Assembly: GCA_964436825.1 (NCBI GenBank)
Contig: CAYTEO010000057.1
Location: 1 to 13,721 of the forward strand
DNA length: 13,721 nucleotides
Reading direction: 5' to 3'
From: CAYTEO01 sp964436825
GTDB taxonomy: Bacteria > Krumholzibacteriota > Krumholzibacteriia > LZORAL124-64-63
A program made the position numbers and the translations under genes. Below the pieces are notes generated by a model that was not told where the DNA came from, searched no databases, and was given only the letters and a program-made list of their open reading frames with translations. Shown here in pieces: positions 1 to 6,260 of this stretch (position 1 is the stretch's first letter; every line of letters begins with the position of its first letter).

Positions 1-228
1 TTGGCCGCTCTTCGTCCAGATCAGACGAGTTGCACTTCGTTGTTTAATCCGCGCCTGAAAGGACGGGTGGTGAAGAAGCTGGCAGCCGGGGAGTACGCCA
101 TGGGTGAGCACACGTGGAGCTGGGACGGACGAGATGGGACAGGGAAGCCTGTGGCCTCGGGAGTGTACTTCTACCGATCGGTGATCGGCGGCCGGGTGCA
201 GGTGGGCAAGCTGGCGCTGTTGAAATGA
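1..228 (+). CDS. C-terminal end of a FlgD-Ig-tailed secreted protein (5' partial)
   Basis: The reading frame is open from the first base, so the true start lies outside the window; the TTG at position 1 should not be taken as the start. The visible 75 residues end with the hallmarks of the FlgD-like Ig domain that closes many FCB-group secreted proteins: GEHTWSWDGRDGTGKPVASG, then VYFYR, then a final strand ending LALLK. An FNP tripeptide near residue 17 recalls the PNPFNP opening of this domain, but only about two residues separate it from KGRVVKKL, where the intact copies in this window have about 25. The first beta-strands are therefore missing, which suggests an internal deletion, decay, or an assembly fault at the contig edge. 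Its stop codon (226-228) lies 8 bases before the next gene. The function of the missing upstream part cannot be judged. Confidence 0.7.
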   Translation: MAALRPDQTSCTSLFNPRLKGRVVKKLAAGEYAMGEHTWSWDGRDGTGKPVASGVYFYRSVIGGRVQVGKLALLK

Positions 229-236
229 GGTGGATG

Positions 237-2258
237 ATGAAGGCTTATGGCTGGTTGATCGCCGTTGTTCTGCTGGCGCTGGCCGCGCCGCTGGCAGCCC
301 AGCCGGGGGTGACGGTGGATTACTGCACGTATCTGGGAGGGGCTGAACGGGAACTGATCTGGGATGCCGAGGTGGCTGGCTCTCGGCTGCTGCTCGGGGG
401 ATATTCCAGTTCCCCTGATTACCCCACCACCCCGGGGGTCTGGCGTGAGAGTATGCCGCCCAGCATCTACGGTGATGGCACGATCACCGTGCTCGACCTG
501 CAGAGCCACGCCGTGTTGGCCTCGTCCTATGTCGGTGGAGACAAACACGATGTCATCCACTCAGTATGTACAGATGGAGAGGGGAATATCTATGTCGCGG
601 GGCAGACGAGTTCCACCGATCTGCCCGGGACGGAAGGCAGCTATCAACCCCACGCCGGTTTTGAGATGGCAGGGTTCGTGGTTTCCATGACCCGGGACCT
701 GTCGCAGATACGCTGGCTCACGCATGTGGACTCACCGTGCTGGAGCGACTGGGACGATGATTATGTCGAAGCTGTGGCCCATTCTCCCGACGGCCATCTG
801 TATGTGACCGGTTATATCACCCGATATGATTGCATCTCCTGGGACCACCAGCTCGCGGACACTCTCGGTCAGACGTACCTCCTCAAGCTCGATGATAATG
901 ACGGTTCGCTGGTGTGGATGGTGAACGTGGGCACGATGGCTGTTCATGCCATCGACTGTTTCCCCAATGGGGATGTGCTTCTCGGCGGTTCATCCTCCGG
1001 GAACGTGCCCGTTTCCGGAACGGCATTCCAGACCACCCCCCGTGGCGGGCGTGATCACTATCTGGCGGCGATCCACCAGGATGGTACATTTGCCTGGGGC
1101 ACCTATGTCGGTGGTATGGGCGGAGAGGCACAGCTGTCCGCCAAAGTAATTGGTCCGGGACGCTTGTGCTTCGCCGGGATATCCAATTCTGCCGATTATC
1201 CCGTGACTTCCACTTCCTGGGGGATGGAACACTTTGGTAATGACGATCTCGTCGTCGGTGTTCTTGGCCAGGAAGGAAAGACTCTCGAATGGTGCGGGTA
1301 TCTGGGTGGATCCCTTGGTGACGGGTATGATGTGGGACACGGTATCGGTTTGGCTGTCGACGACGGGGGCCACCTCTACATGTTCACCTCGACGGAGTCT
1401 CCCGATCTCCCCGTCACGCCCGACGCCTATCAGTCCCAGCAGGAGGGGACGCGGATCAACGGCGTGATGGCGTCGCTGGACGTGGATGATGGGGACTTGC
1501 GTTGGCTGAGCTATTTCGGAGGACCGGAACTGATCGTCGGCAACGCGGCCGCCGCGTATCCCGGCGGCTTGGCCGTGACGGGATTTGCCGTCATGTGGGA
1601 CGGCGCCACCCACGGTCTGCCGGCGACCTCCGATGCCCTCAGCGACACCCTGACCGGGGCCTCTGACGGCTTCGTGGCCTTTCTCGGCATGGACGGCATC
1701 GTCCCCACCCTCGTCCAGTCCAGCCACCTCACCTGGGACACCGGCACAGCGGTCCTGCACTGGCGTATCTCCGGTGAAACAACTGCCCTGCGCGCCGAGG
1801 TGGTCACGGCCGGCAGCGTACGCGAGCTGCCCCTGCAGCGGGAACCGGACGGCGCCTGGATCGCTCGGGACGACCAGGCCTGCGCCGCCGGTCCCAGCCC
1901 GCGCACCTACCGGCTGGTGCTGCCCGGGGAGAACCGCTGGACGGAGCTGTGGCGGCGGGAGGTGACCCCGGAGTGTGCGGCGGCCGGTCCGCTGCGCCTG
2001 GTGGCACGTCTGCTGGGCGGCGGGGCGGTGGAGCTGCGGCTGCGCAGCCCCCGGGCCGGCGTGGCGCGGGTGGCGCTGTACGACCTGGCGGGGCGGCGGG
2101 TGGCCGAGCTGCCGGAGCGGACGGTGCCGGCGGGGGAGAGCGTGTGGGAGTGGGACGGCCGGACCGCCGGCGGTGGCCGCGCGCCCGCCGGGCGCTACCT
2201 GGCGCGGTGTGTGGTGGCCGGGCGGGCGGTGACGGCGGCGGTGACGCTGGTGCGGTAG
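237..2258 (+). CDS. Secreted seven-bladed SBBP-type beta-propeller protein with FlgD-like C-terminal domain
   Basis: The 673-residue protein begins with a signal peptide (MKAYGWLIAVVLLALAAPLA, cleavage likely near residue 21-22). ATGs at 225, 234 and 237 are in frame; 237 is chosen because GAGG at 227-230 sits 6 bases ahead of it. Residues about 32-485 hold seven repeats opening with Y-[LVF]-GG or a variant (near residues 32, 98, 163, 230, 290, 355 and 426), most followed by a G-x-[LI]-[YC]-x-x-G strand and a DLP/DYP-like end. This is the SBBP (beta-propeller) repeat pattern, and seven copies would close one propeller. Residues about 495-580 look like an Ig-type linker domain, and 586-673 are a FlgD-like Ig domain without the PNPFNP opening. 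Most likely it is an exported or surface protein with a binding or structural role. No catalytic motif is seen and the ligand is unknown. Base composition changes sharply inside the gene. Confidence 0.85.
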   Translation: MKAYGWLIAVVLLALAAPLAAQPGVTVDYCTYLGGAERELIWDAEVAGSRLLLGGYSSSPDYPTTPGVWRESMPPSIYGDGTITVLDLQSHAVLASSYVGGDKHDVIHSVCTDGEGNIYVAGQTSSTDLPGTEGSYQPHAGFEMAGFVVSMTRDLSQIRWLTHVDSPCWSDWDDDYVEAVAHSPDGHLYVTGYITRYDCISWDHQLADTLGQTYLLKLDDNDGSLVWMVNVGTMAVHAIDCFPNGDVLLGGSSSGNVPVSGTAFQTTPRGGRDHYLAAIHQDGTFAWGTYVGGMGGEAQLSAKVIGPGRLCFAGISNSADYPVTSTSWGMEHFGNDDLVVGVLGQEGKTLEWCGYLGGSLGDGYDVGHGIGLAVDDGGHLYMFTSTESPDLPVTPDAYQSQQEGTRINGVMASLDVDDGDLRWLSYFGGPELIVGNAAAAYPGGLAVTGFAVMWDGATHGLPATSDALSDTLTGASDGFVAFLGMDGIVPTLVQSSHLTWDTGTAVLHWRISGETTALRAEVVTAGSVRELPLQREPDGAWIARDDQACAAGPSPRTYRLVLPGENRWTELWRREVTPECAAAGPLRLVARLLGGGAVELRLRSPRAGVARVALYDLAGRRVAELPERTVPAGESVWEWDGRTAGGGRAPAGRYLARCVVAGRAVTAAVTLVR

Positions 2259-2327
2259 CGTCCGGCTCGCGCCGCCTCCCGTTGGCCCCGTTCACGGCCG
2301 GCCGGTCCCGGCCCGGGAAAATGGGCG

Positions 2328-2356
2328 TTGCCATCCGACCGGGCAGCCCCTAGCCT
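2328..2356 (+). promoter_or_regulatory. Sigma70-like promoter giving a probably leaderless transcript
   Basis: TTGCCA (2328-2333) and TAGCCT (2351-2356) are separated by exactly 17 bases, matching 5/6 and 3/6 of the -35 and -10 consensus. The -10 box ends only 9 bases before the ATG at 2366, so transcription would begin at or within a few bases of the start codon. The bases between are CT-rich and hold no Shine-Dalgarno sequence, which agrees with leaderless translation. Assignment is by sequence inspection only. Confidence 0.5.
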
Positions 2357-2365
2357 CCTCCCGTC

Positions 2366-3598
2366 ATGCGCCGACTCTGGTACATCCTGCTGGGCGCGGT
2401 TGTCCTCTTGCCCGCCTGCGGCCACGTGGACCGCAGCCGCTCGGTGGTCGTCTGGGAACAGATGGACCCCCGGGAGCAGCAGCTGCTGGACACCCACATC
2501 CAGGAGTTCCGGCGGCGGCACCCGGAGTTCGCCGACTTCCGCATCGGGCGGGTCCACTACGACACGGAGAACCTCCGCACCCAGTTCCAGACCGCCGCCC
2601 TGGCCTACGGCGGGCCCAACCTGGTGTACGGGCCCAGCGACCAGGTGGGACCGTTCTCCATCATGGGACTGGTGGTGGCCCTGGACACGGTGCTCACACG
2701 GCAGGAGCTGGCGCGGTTCGACCCGGCGGGTCTGCCCAAACTGAACGGCCACGTCTACGGCCTGCCGGACCAGGTGGGCAACCACCTGACCCTGGTGGCC
2801 AACACCGCGCTTGTGGACACCATCCCCCGGGACAGCGACACCTGGCTGCGCCAGCTCCGGGAGCTGACCGTGGACACGGACGGGGACGGCCGGCCCGACC
2901 GCTACGGCCTGGTCTTCAACATGACCGAGCCGTTCTGGCTGGTGCCGTTCCTGGGCGGGTTCGGCGGCTGGGTCATGGACGACCGGGCCCGGCCCACCCT
3001 GGACAGCGAGGCCATGGTCAAGGCCCTGGCCTTCCTGGTCCGGCTGAAGGAGGCGGGGGTCGTCCCGCGGGAGTGCGACTATCCCCTGGCCGATACCCTG
3101 TTCAAGCAGGGGCGTGCCGCCTATATCATCAACGGACCGTGGTCCTGGGACGGGTACCGCAGCGGCGGGCTGGACATCCGCCTGGCGCCGCTGCCCCGGA
3201 TCACAGAGACCGGCCTCTGGCCCACGCCCATGACGGCCGCCAAGTGCTACTCGGTCAACCGCTACCTGGATCCGCGGACCCGGGACTGCACGCTCGCCCT
3301 GCTGCGCTGGCTGACCGGCCCGGAGGTCCAGGCCGACCTGGCCCGCGAGCTGGCCGTCCTGCCGGCGGACATGGCGGTCCGGCGCCGGACCGACCTGCTG
3401 GACGATCCGCTGCTGGCCGCCTCCCGGGAGCAGCTGGACAAGGGGCGCCTGATGCCCATCGTGCCGGAGATGCGGGCCGTCTGGGACGCCATGCGGCCGG
3501 CCTACCAGAGCTGCCTGAACGGCGAGCTGACGCCCGAGGAAGCGGCCCGGCGGATGCAGCGGCGGGCCGTGACGATGATCGCCCGGATGCGCGAGTAG
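2366..3598 (+). CDS. ABC transporter sugar-binding lipoprotein (MalE / family 1 extracellular solute-binding protein)
   Basis: This 410-residue protein should capture oligosaccharides outside the cytoplasmic membrane and deliver them to the permeases encoded next. It has a lipoprotein signal peptide with lipobox L15-P-A-C18, so it is probably anchored by lipid at Cys18. Family 1 solute-binding features are visible: an N-terminal strand SVVVWEQMD, the hinge-side segment GLPDQVGNHLTLVANTALV (residues 132-150), a DTDGDGRPD loop at 170-178 that may bind calcium, and FKQGRAAYIINGPW at 246-259, the usual 'F..G.AAM...GPW' motif. Length is normal for the family. The start is fixed by the signal peptide although no ribosome binding site precedes it. 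The stop lies 10 bases before the first permease gene, so the three genes form an operon. Sugar specificity cannot be read from sequence; maltodextrin is inferred from neighbouring alpha-glucan enzymes. Confidence 0.9.
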   Translation: MRRLWYILLGAVVLLPACGHVDRSRSVVVWEQMDPREQQLLDTHIQEFRRRHPEFADFRIGRVHYDTENLRTQFQTAALAYGGPNLVYGPSDQVGPFSIMGLVVALDTVLTRQELARFDPAGLPKLNGHVYGLPDQVGNHLTLVANTALVDTIPRDSDTWLRQLRELTVDTDGDGRPDRYGLVFNMTEPFWLVPFLGGFGGWVMDDRARPTLDSEAMVKALAFLVRLKEAGVVPRECDYPLADTLFKQGRAAYIINGPWSWDGYRSGGLDIRLAPLPRITETGLWPTPMTAAKCYSVNRYLDPRTRDCTLALLRWLTGPEVQADLARELAVLPADMAVRRRTDLLDDPLLAASREQLDKGRLMPIVPEMRAVWDAMRPAYQSCLNGELTPEEAARRMQRRAVTMIARMRE

Positions 3599-3608
3599 GG
3601 AGGACCCC

Positions 3609-4493
3609 ATGCGACGGCGCGAGCGACGACTGGTCCTGTGGCTGCTGGCCCCGGCGGGGCTGGTCATGCTGCTGGTGGTCGCCTGGCCGCTGCTGTACAA
3701 CTTCTGGATCTCGCTGACCAACTGGAACATGTACCACTTCCGGGATCCCCGCTTCGTCGGCCTGCGCCACTACGCCCGGCTGCTGGAGGAACCGGACTTC
3801 TGGCGCGTCTTCGTCAAGACCCTGGCCTGGACCGCCGTCAACCTGGTCTTCCACTTCACCCTGGGGCTGGGGGCGGCCCTGCTGCTGAACCGGCGCCTGC
3901 CGGGCCGGCCCCTCTACCGGGCGCTGCTGATCCTGCCGTGGGCCATGCCCCAGTACATCTCGGCGCTGACCTGGCGCGGTATGTTCAACTCCGAGTACGG
4001 GGCGGTGAACCTGCTGCTGGAGAGGCTCGGGGTGATCCACCAGCCCATCGGCTGGTTCAGCAGCGAGTGGTGGGCCTTCCTGGCCCCGACGATCACGAAC
4101 ATCTGGCTCGGCTTCCCGTTCGTCATGGTCATCGCCCTGGGCGGGCTGCAGAGCATCCCCCGGGACCTGTACGAGGCGGCCCGCATCGACGGGGCGGGGC
4201 CGGTGCGACGCTTCTTCGCCGTCACCCTGCCCATGCTCAGGCCGGTCCTGACCCCGGCCCTGATCCTGGGCACCATCTGGACCTTCAATAACCTGAACGT
4301 CATCTGGCTGGTGACCAACCAGGGCATGCCCGCCGACAAGACCCACATCCTGGTCACCTACGTCTACAAGGCGGCCTTCACCTACTACCGCTACGGCTAC
4401 GCGGCGGCGTTCTCGGTCCTGATCTTCCTGATCCTGCTGGTCATCGTCCGGGGCTACGAGCGGGTCTCCCGCGAGCAGGAGGTAACGCTGTGA
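3609..4493 (+). CDS. ABC sugar transporter permease, MalF type
   Basis: This 294-residue inner-membrane protein forms one half of the sugar channel. Six hydrophobic segments can be followed, roughly residues 9-31, 72-93, 105-122, 155-178, 212-232 and 262-281. The ABC permease EAA loop is intact: E189-A-A, then G195 and LP at 207-208 within YEAARIDGAGPVRRFFAVTL, where the ATPase docks. It lacks the long periplasmic insertion of enteric MalF, so it is of the shorter form common in Gram-positive and many environmental oligosaccharide importers (UgpA/MalF-like). The ATG follows a GGGAGGA ribosome binding site overlapping the end of the binding-protein gene. Its stop overlaps the GTG start of the next permease, implying translational coupling. 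Substrate is inferred from context only. Confidence 0.92.
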   Translation: MRRRERRLVLWLLAPAGLVMLLVVAWPLLYNFWISLTNWNMYHFRDPRFVGLRHYARLLEEPDFWRVFVKTLAWTAVNLVFHFTLGLGAALLLNRRLPGRPLYRALLILPWAMPQYISALTWRGMFNSEYGAVNLLLERLGVIHQPIGWFSSEWWAFLAPTITNIWLGFPFVMVIALGGLQSIPRDLYEAARIDGAGPVRRFFAVTLPMLRPVLTPALILGTIWTFNNLNVIWLVTNQGMPADKTHILVTYVYKAAFTYYRYGYAAAFSVLIFLILLVIVRGYERVSREQEVTL

Positions 4494-5332
4494 CGGCGCG
4501 GCGCTGGCGGCGGGGCTGGGAGCTGGTCTGGGTCCACCTGCTGGTCTGGCTGTTCGTCCTGTTCGCCGTCTTTCCCATCTGGCAGATCGTCAACATCAGC
4601 CTCCGTCCCGGCGACCAGCTCTACAGCACGAGCCTGCGGCCGATTCCCGCCGGCGCCACCCTGGACGCCTACCGGGCCATCCTGCTGGAGAAGCCGTTCC
4701 TGCTGTGGCTGCGCAACAGCCTGCTGGTGTCGCTGGCGACGGCCCTGATCGGGGTCTCGCTGGCGAGCCTGGCCGGCTACGCCTTCTCCCGCTTCCGGTT
4801 CCGGGGACGCGCCTTCGCCCTGGAGGGGGTGCTGGTGACCCAGATGTTCCCCGCCACGATGCTGCTGCTGCCGCTGTACGTCCTGATGCGGAAGGTCCAC
4901 CTGGTGGACACCCTGGCCGGGGTCGTGGTCGCCTACGTGGCCACCGCCCTGCCGTTCTGCATCTGGACGATGAAGGGCTACTACGACACGATCCCCGTCT
5001 CCCTGGAGGAGGCGGCCATGATCGACGGGGCCGGTCGCCTGGGCGCGTTCATGCGGGTCACCCTGCCGCTGAGCGCCCCGGCGCTGGTGATCACCGCCCT
5101 GTTCTCCTTCATGACCGGCTGGAGCGAGTTCATGGTCGCCCGGGTGCTGCTGCCCAGCGGCGAACTGGCGACCCTCCCGCTGGGCCTCGAATCCCTGGCC
5201 AGCACCTACCAGACCGAGTGGGCCAACTACGCGGCCGGGTCGGTCCTGGTCTGCCTGCCGGTCGTGGTGCTGTTCCTGCTGCTGAGCCGTTTCCTCGTCT
5301 CGGGACTGACCCTGGGCGGCGTGAAGGGCTGA
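4490..5332 (+). CDS. ABC sugar transporter permease, MalG type
   Basis: This 280-residue partner permease completes the membrane channel. The start is GTG at 4490, overlapping the preceding stop as GTGA, with a strong AGGAGGT (4477-4483) spaced 6 bases away. The protein has an N-terminal membrane segment (about 13-33), a MalG-type periplasmic stretch, the N-S-L-x-V-S-L motif at 76-82, further membrane segments, and the EAA loop EEAAMIDGAG (173-182) followed by LP at 192-193. The C-terminal segment LPVVVLFLLLSRFLVSGLTL and the ending GGVKG are typical of MalG/UgpE relatives. No MalK/MsmX-like ATPase gene follows; the importer probably uses an ATPase encoded elsewhere, a known arrangement for this class. 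No clear terminator was seen after the stop, but a separate promoter candidate lies about 60 bases downstream. Confidence 0.92.
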   Translation: MTARRWRRGWELVWVHLLVWLFVLFAVFPIWQIVNISLRPGDQLYSTSLRPIPAGATLDAYRAILLEKPFLLWLRNSLLVSLATALIGVSLASLAGYAFSRFRFRGRAFALEGVLVTQMFPATMLLLPLYVLMRKVHLVDTLAGVVVAYVATALPFCIWTMKGYYDTIPVSLEEAAMIDGAGRLGAFMRVTLPLSAPALVITALFSFMTGWSEFMVARVLLPSGELATLPLGLESLASTYQTEWANYAAGSVLVCLPVVVLFLLLSRFLVSGLTLGGVKG

Positions 5333-5337
5333 GGGGA

Positions 5338-5347
5338 TAACACGTTA
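5338..5347. promoter_or_regulatory. Weak inverted repeat, possible operator
   Basis: TAAC and GTTA flank a central AC just after the permease operon and about 50 bases upstream of the predicted -10 box. LacI-family sugar regulators bind short inverted repeats of this general kind, but the centre is not the usual CG and no regulator gene is in the window. It is listed only as a candidate site. Confidence 0.15.
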
Positions 5348-5394
5348 CTGTGCCATCGTCGCCGGGGTTTCCGGTGGCGCAATCGTTAGCATTC

Positions 5395-5403
5395 TGGTAC
5401 AAT
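5395..5403 (+). promoter_or_regulatory. Extended -10 promoter candidate for the secreted alpha-glucan operon
   Basis: TGGTACAAT fits the extended -10 pattern TG-n-TATAAT, with 5 of 6 matches in the hexamer (TACAAT 5398-5403). No good -35 box lies 16-18 bases upstream, which an extended -10 can tolerate. The hexamer overlaps one arm of an inverted repeat, ACAATC (5399-5404) and GATTGT (5417-5422), a possible operator or early-transcript hairpin. Another -10-like hexamer, TAGCAT, is at 5387-5392. Predicted transcription would start near 5410, leaving a leader of roughly 130 bases. Confidence 0.45.
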
Positions 5404-5471
5404 CATCCACTACAGGGATTGTTTCAGCCGCGGCCCGGAGAGGGCCAGGGATGGGTCCAGCCCCCGCGGGA

Positions 5472-5509
5472 CGGGAGATGGTGCCTCTTGCGTGTCGGTG
5501 CCATCCCCG
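5472..5509 (+). promoter_or_regulatory. Stable hairpin in the 5' leader of the X25-protein gene
   Basis: CGGG (5472-5475) pairs with CCCG (5506-5509). After a single bulged A, GATGGTGCC (5477-5485) pairs with GGTGCCATC (5497-5505) through seven Watson-Crick and two G-U pairs, closing an 11-base loop. A shorter hairpin, GGCCC/GGGCC (5432-5446), lies upstream. No U-tract follows, so it is not an intrinsic terminator. It ends 33 bases before the start codon and 21 before the AAGGGA ribosome binding site. A role in mRNA stability, or as part of a structured regulatory leader, is possible. I do not recognise a known riboswitch class. Confidence 0.45.
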
Positions 5510-5542
5510 CTGCATCGAGTCTCCGGCAACAAGGGATTCCAC

Positions 5543-6205
5543 ATGCGCATCGTCACCGTCCTGCTGGTCCTGTCGCTGGCCGCCGCCGCCTGGGCCGGTC
5601 CCTCCATCGTCGGCAGCATGAACGGCTGGGATCCGGCCGATCCCGCCATGGAGATGTCCCTGGACGCCTTCGGGGTCTGGGTCCTGACCCTCACCCTGCC
5701 CACCGGGCACTACGAGTACAAGGCCGTCGAGACGGACGCCTGGGACGGGAACGACTTCCCGGGGAGCAACCAGGTGTTCGACCTGGCCGCCGAGACGACC
5801 GTCACCTTCCGGGCCAACTTCGGCGCCACGGTGGGCGTCAGGGAGGGCGACGAGTACGTCACCCACCAGAATCCCGTCGTCGTCGGCAACTTCGTCGGCC
5901 TGCTCGGCGGCACCGACTGGGATCCCGCCGACCACACCGGCGAGATGACCGACAACGGGGACGGGACCTTCAGCTTCACGGCGACCCTGCCGGCGGGCGG
6001 CTACGAGATGAAGGTCACCTTCAACGACAACTGGGACCAGGATACCGTCGGCTTCGGCGCCAACGTCCCGTTCTGCTCCAACGGCACCGATCCGGTGACG
6101 TTCATCTACCACATGGCCAACAACCTGCTGGACGTCTACGACTGCCAGGGGCCGGTGGCCGCCGAGCAGCGGAGCTGGAGCGGGGTCAAGGCGCTCTATC
6201 GCTGA
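5543..6205 (+). CDS. Small secreted protein of two X25/CBM48-like glucan-binding domains
   Basis: The 220-residue protein has a signal peptide (MRIVTVLLVLSLAAAAWA, cleavage near residue 18). The ATG at 5543 is chosen because it opens the signal peptide and follows AAGGGA (5531-5536). Two tandem beta-sandwich domains can be seen: residues about 19-92, with VGSMNGWDPADP and LPTGHYEYKAV, and about 111-200, with VGNFVGLLGGTDWDPADHTG, LPAGGYEMKVTFNDNWDQD and VTFIYH. The pattern 'G....dWdP...., LpaG.YeyKv....W' is that of the X25 module of pullulanases and related CBM48-like starch-binding folds. No catalytic domain is present. It is therefore probably a free alpha-glucan-binding protein, secreted or surface-held. 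The protein has no FlgD-like tail and ends SWSGVKALYR, a short possible sorting or anchoring motif. It leads an operon with the GH57-type gene. Binding specificity is inferred from the fold pattern. Confidence 0.8.
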   Translation: MRIVTVLLVLSLAAAAWAGPSIVGSMNGWDPADPAMEMSLDAFGVWVLTLTLPTGHYEYKAVETDAWDGNDFPGSNQVFDLAAETTVTFRANFGATVGVREGDEYVTHQNPVVVGNFVGLLGGTDWDPADHTGEMTDNGDGTFSFTATLPAGGYEMKVTFNDNWDQDTVGFGANVPFCSNGTDPVTFIYHMANNLLDVYDCQGPVAAEQRSWSGVKALYR

Positions 6206-6224
6206 TCGCCTGCGTGCGACGAGG

Positions 6225-6250
6225 CGGGGGCGGGCCGCGGCCCGCCCCCG
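6225..6250 (+). repeat. Perfect 26-base GC palindrome between the X25 and GH57-type genes
   Basis: Two 13-base arms meet at CCG|CGG (centre 6237/6238) with no mismatch, and every base but none of A or T is used. In RNA it would form a very stable hairpin 19 bases after the upstream stop. It abuts AGGAGG (6251-6256), the ribosome binding site of the next gene, and its last G (6250) belongs to the extended GAGGAGG. No U-tract follows, so a simple intrinsic terminator is unlikely. It could limit translation or read-through into the GH57-type gene, or protect the 3' end of the upstream message. Confidence 0.6.
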
Positions 6251-6260
6251 AGGAGGCAAC

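Noticed and set aside
2300..2313. GGCCGG-TC-CCGGCC inverted repeat after the propeller gene as a terminator
   Set aside because: The stem is only 5-6 bp with a very short loop and no T-tract; this could be chance in such GC-rich DNA.
1949..2353. Alternative + strand open frame of 134 codons overlapping the propeller tail
   Set aside because: Its product is an alanine/glycine/arginine-rich frame-shifted read of the FlgD-like domain, with no independent support.
2195..3730. 511-codon open frame on the - strand opposite the binding-protein gene
   Set aside because: The + strand frame encodes a clear lipoprotein binding protein; the antisense product has no recognisable family and biased composition.
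5375..5392. Sigma54-like promoter (TGGCGC ... TTAGCA)
   Set aside because: The GG and GC doublets are 11 bases apart instead of the required 10, and the second box departs from TTGCA; the extended -10 element just downstream explains the site better.
5410..5542. Known riboswitch (glycine or cyclic di-GMP type) in the leader
   Set aside because: GGAGAG and similar short matches occur, but the conserved cores of these classes are not present in order.
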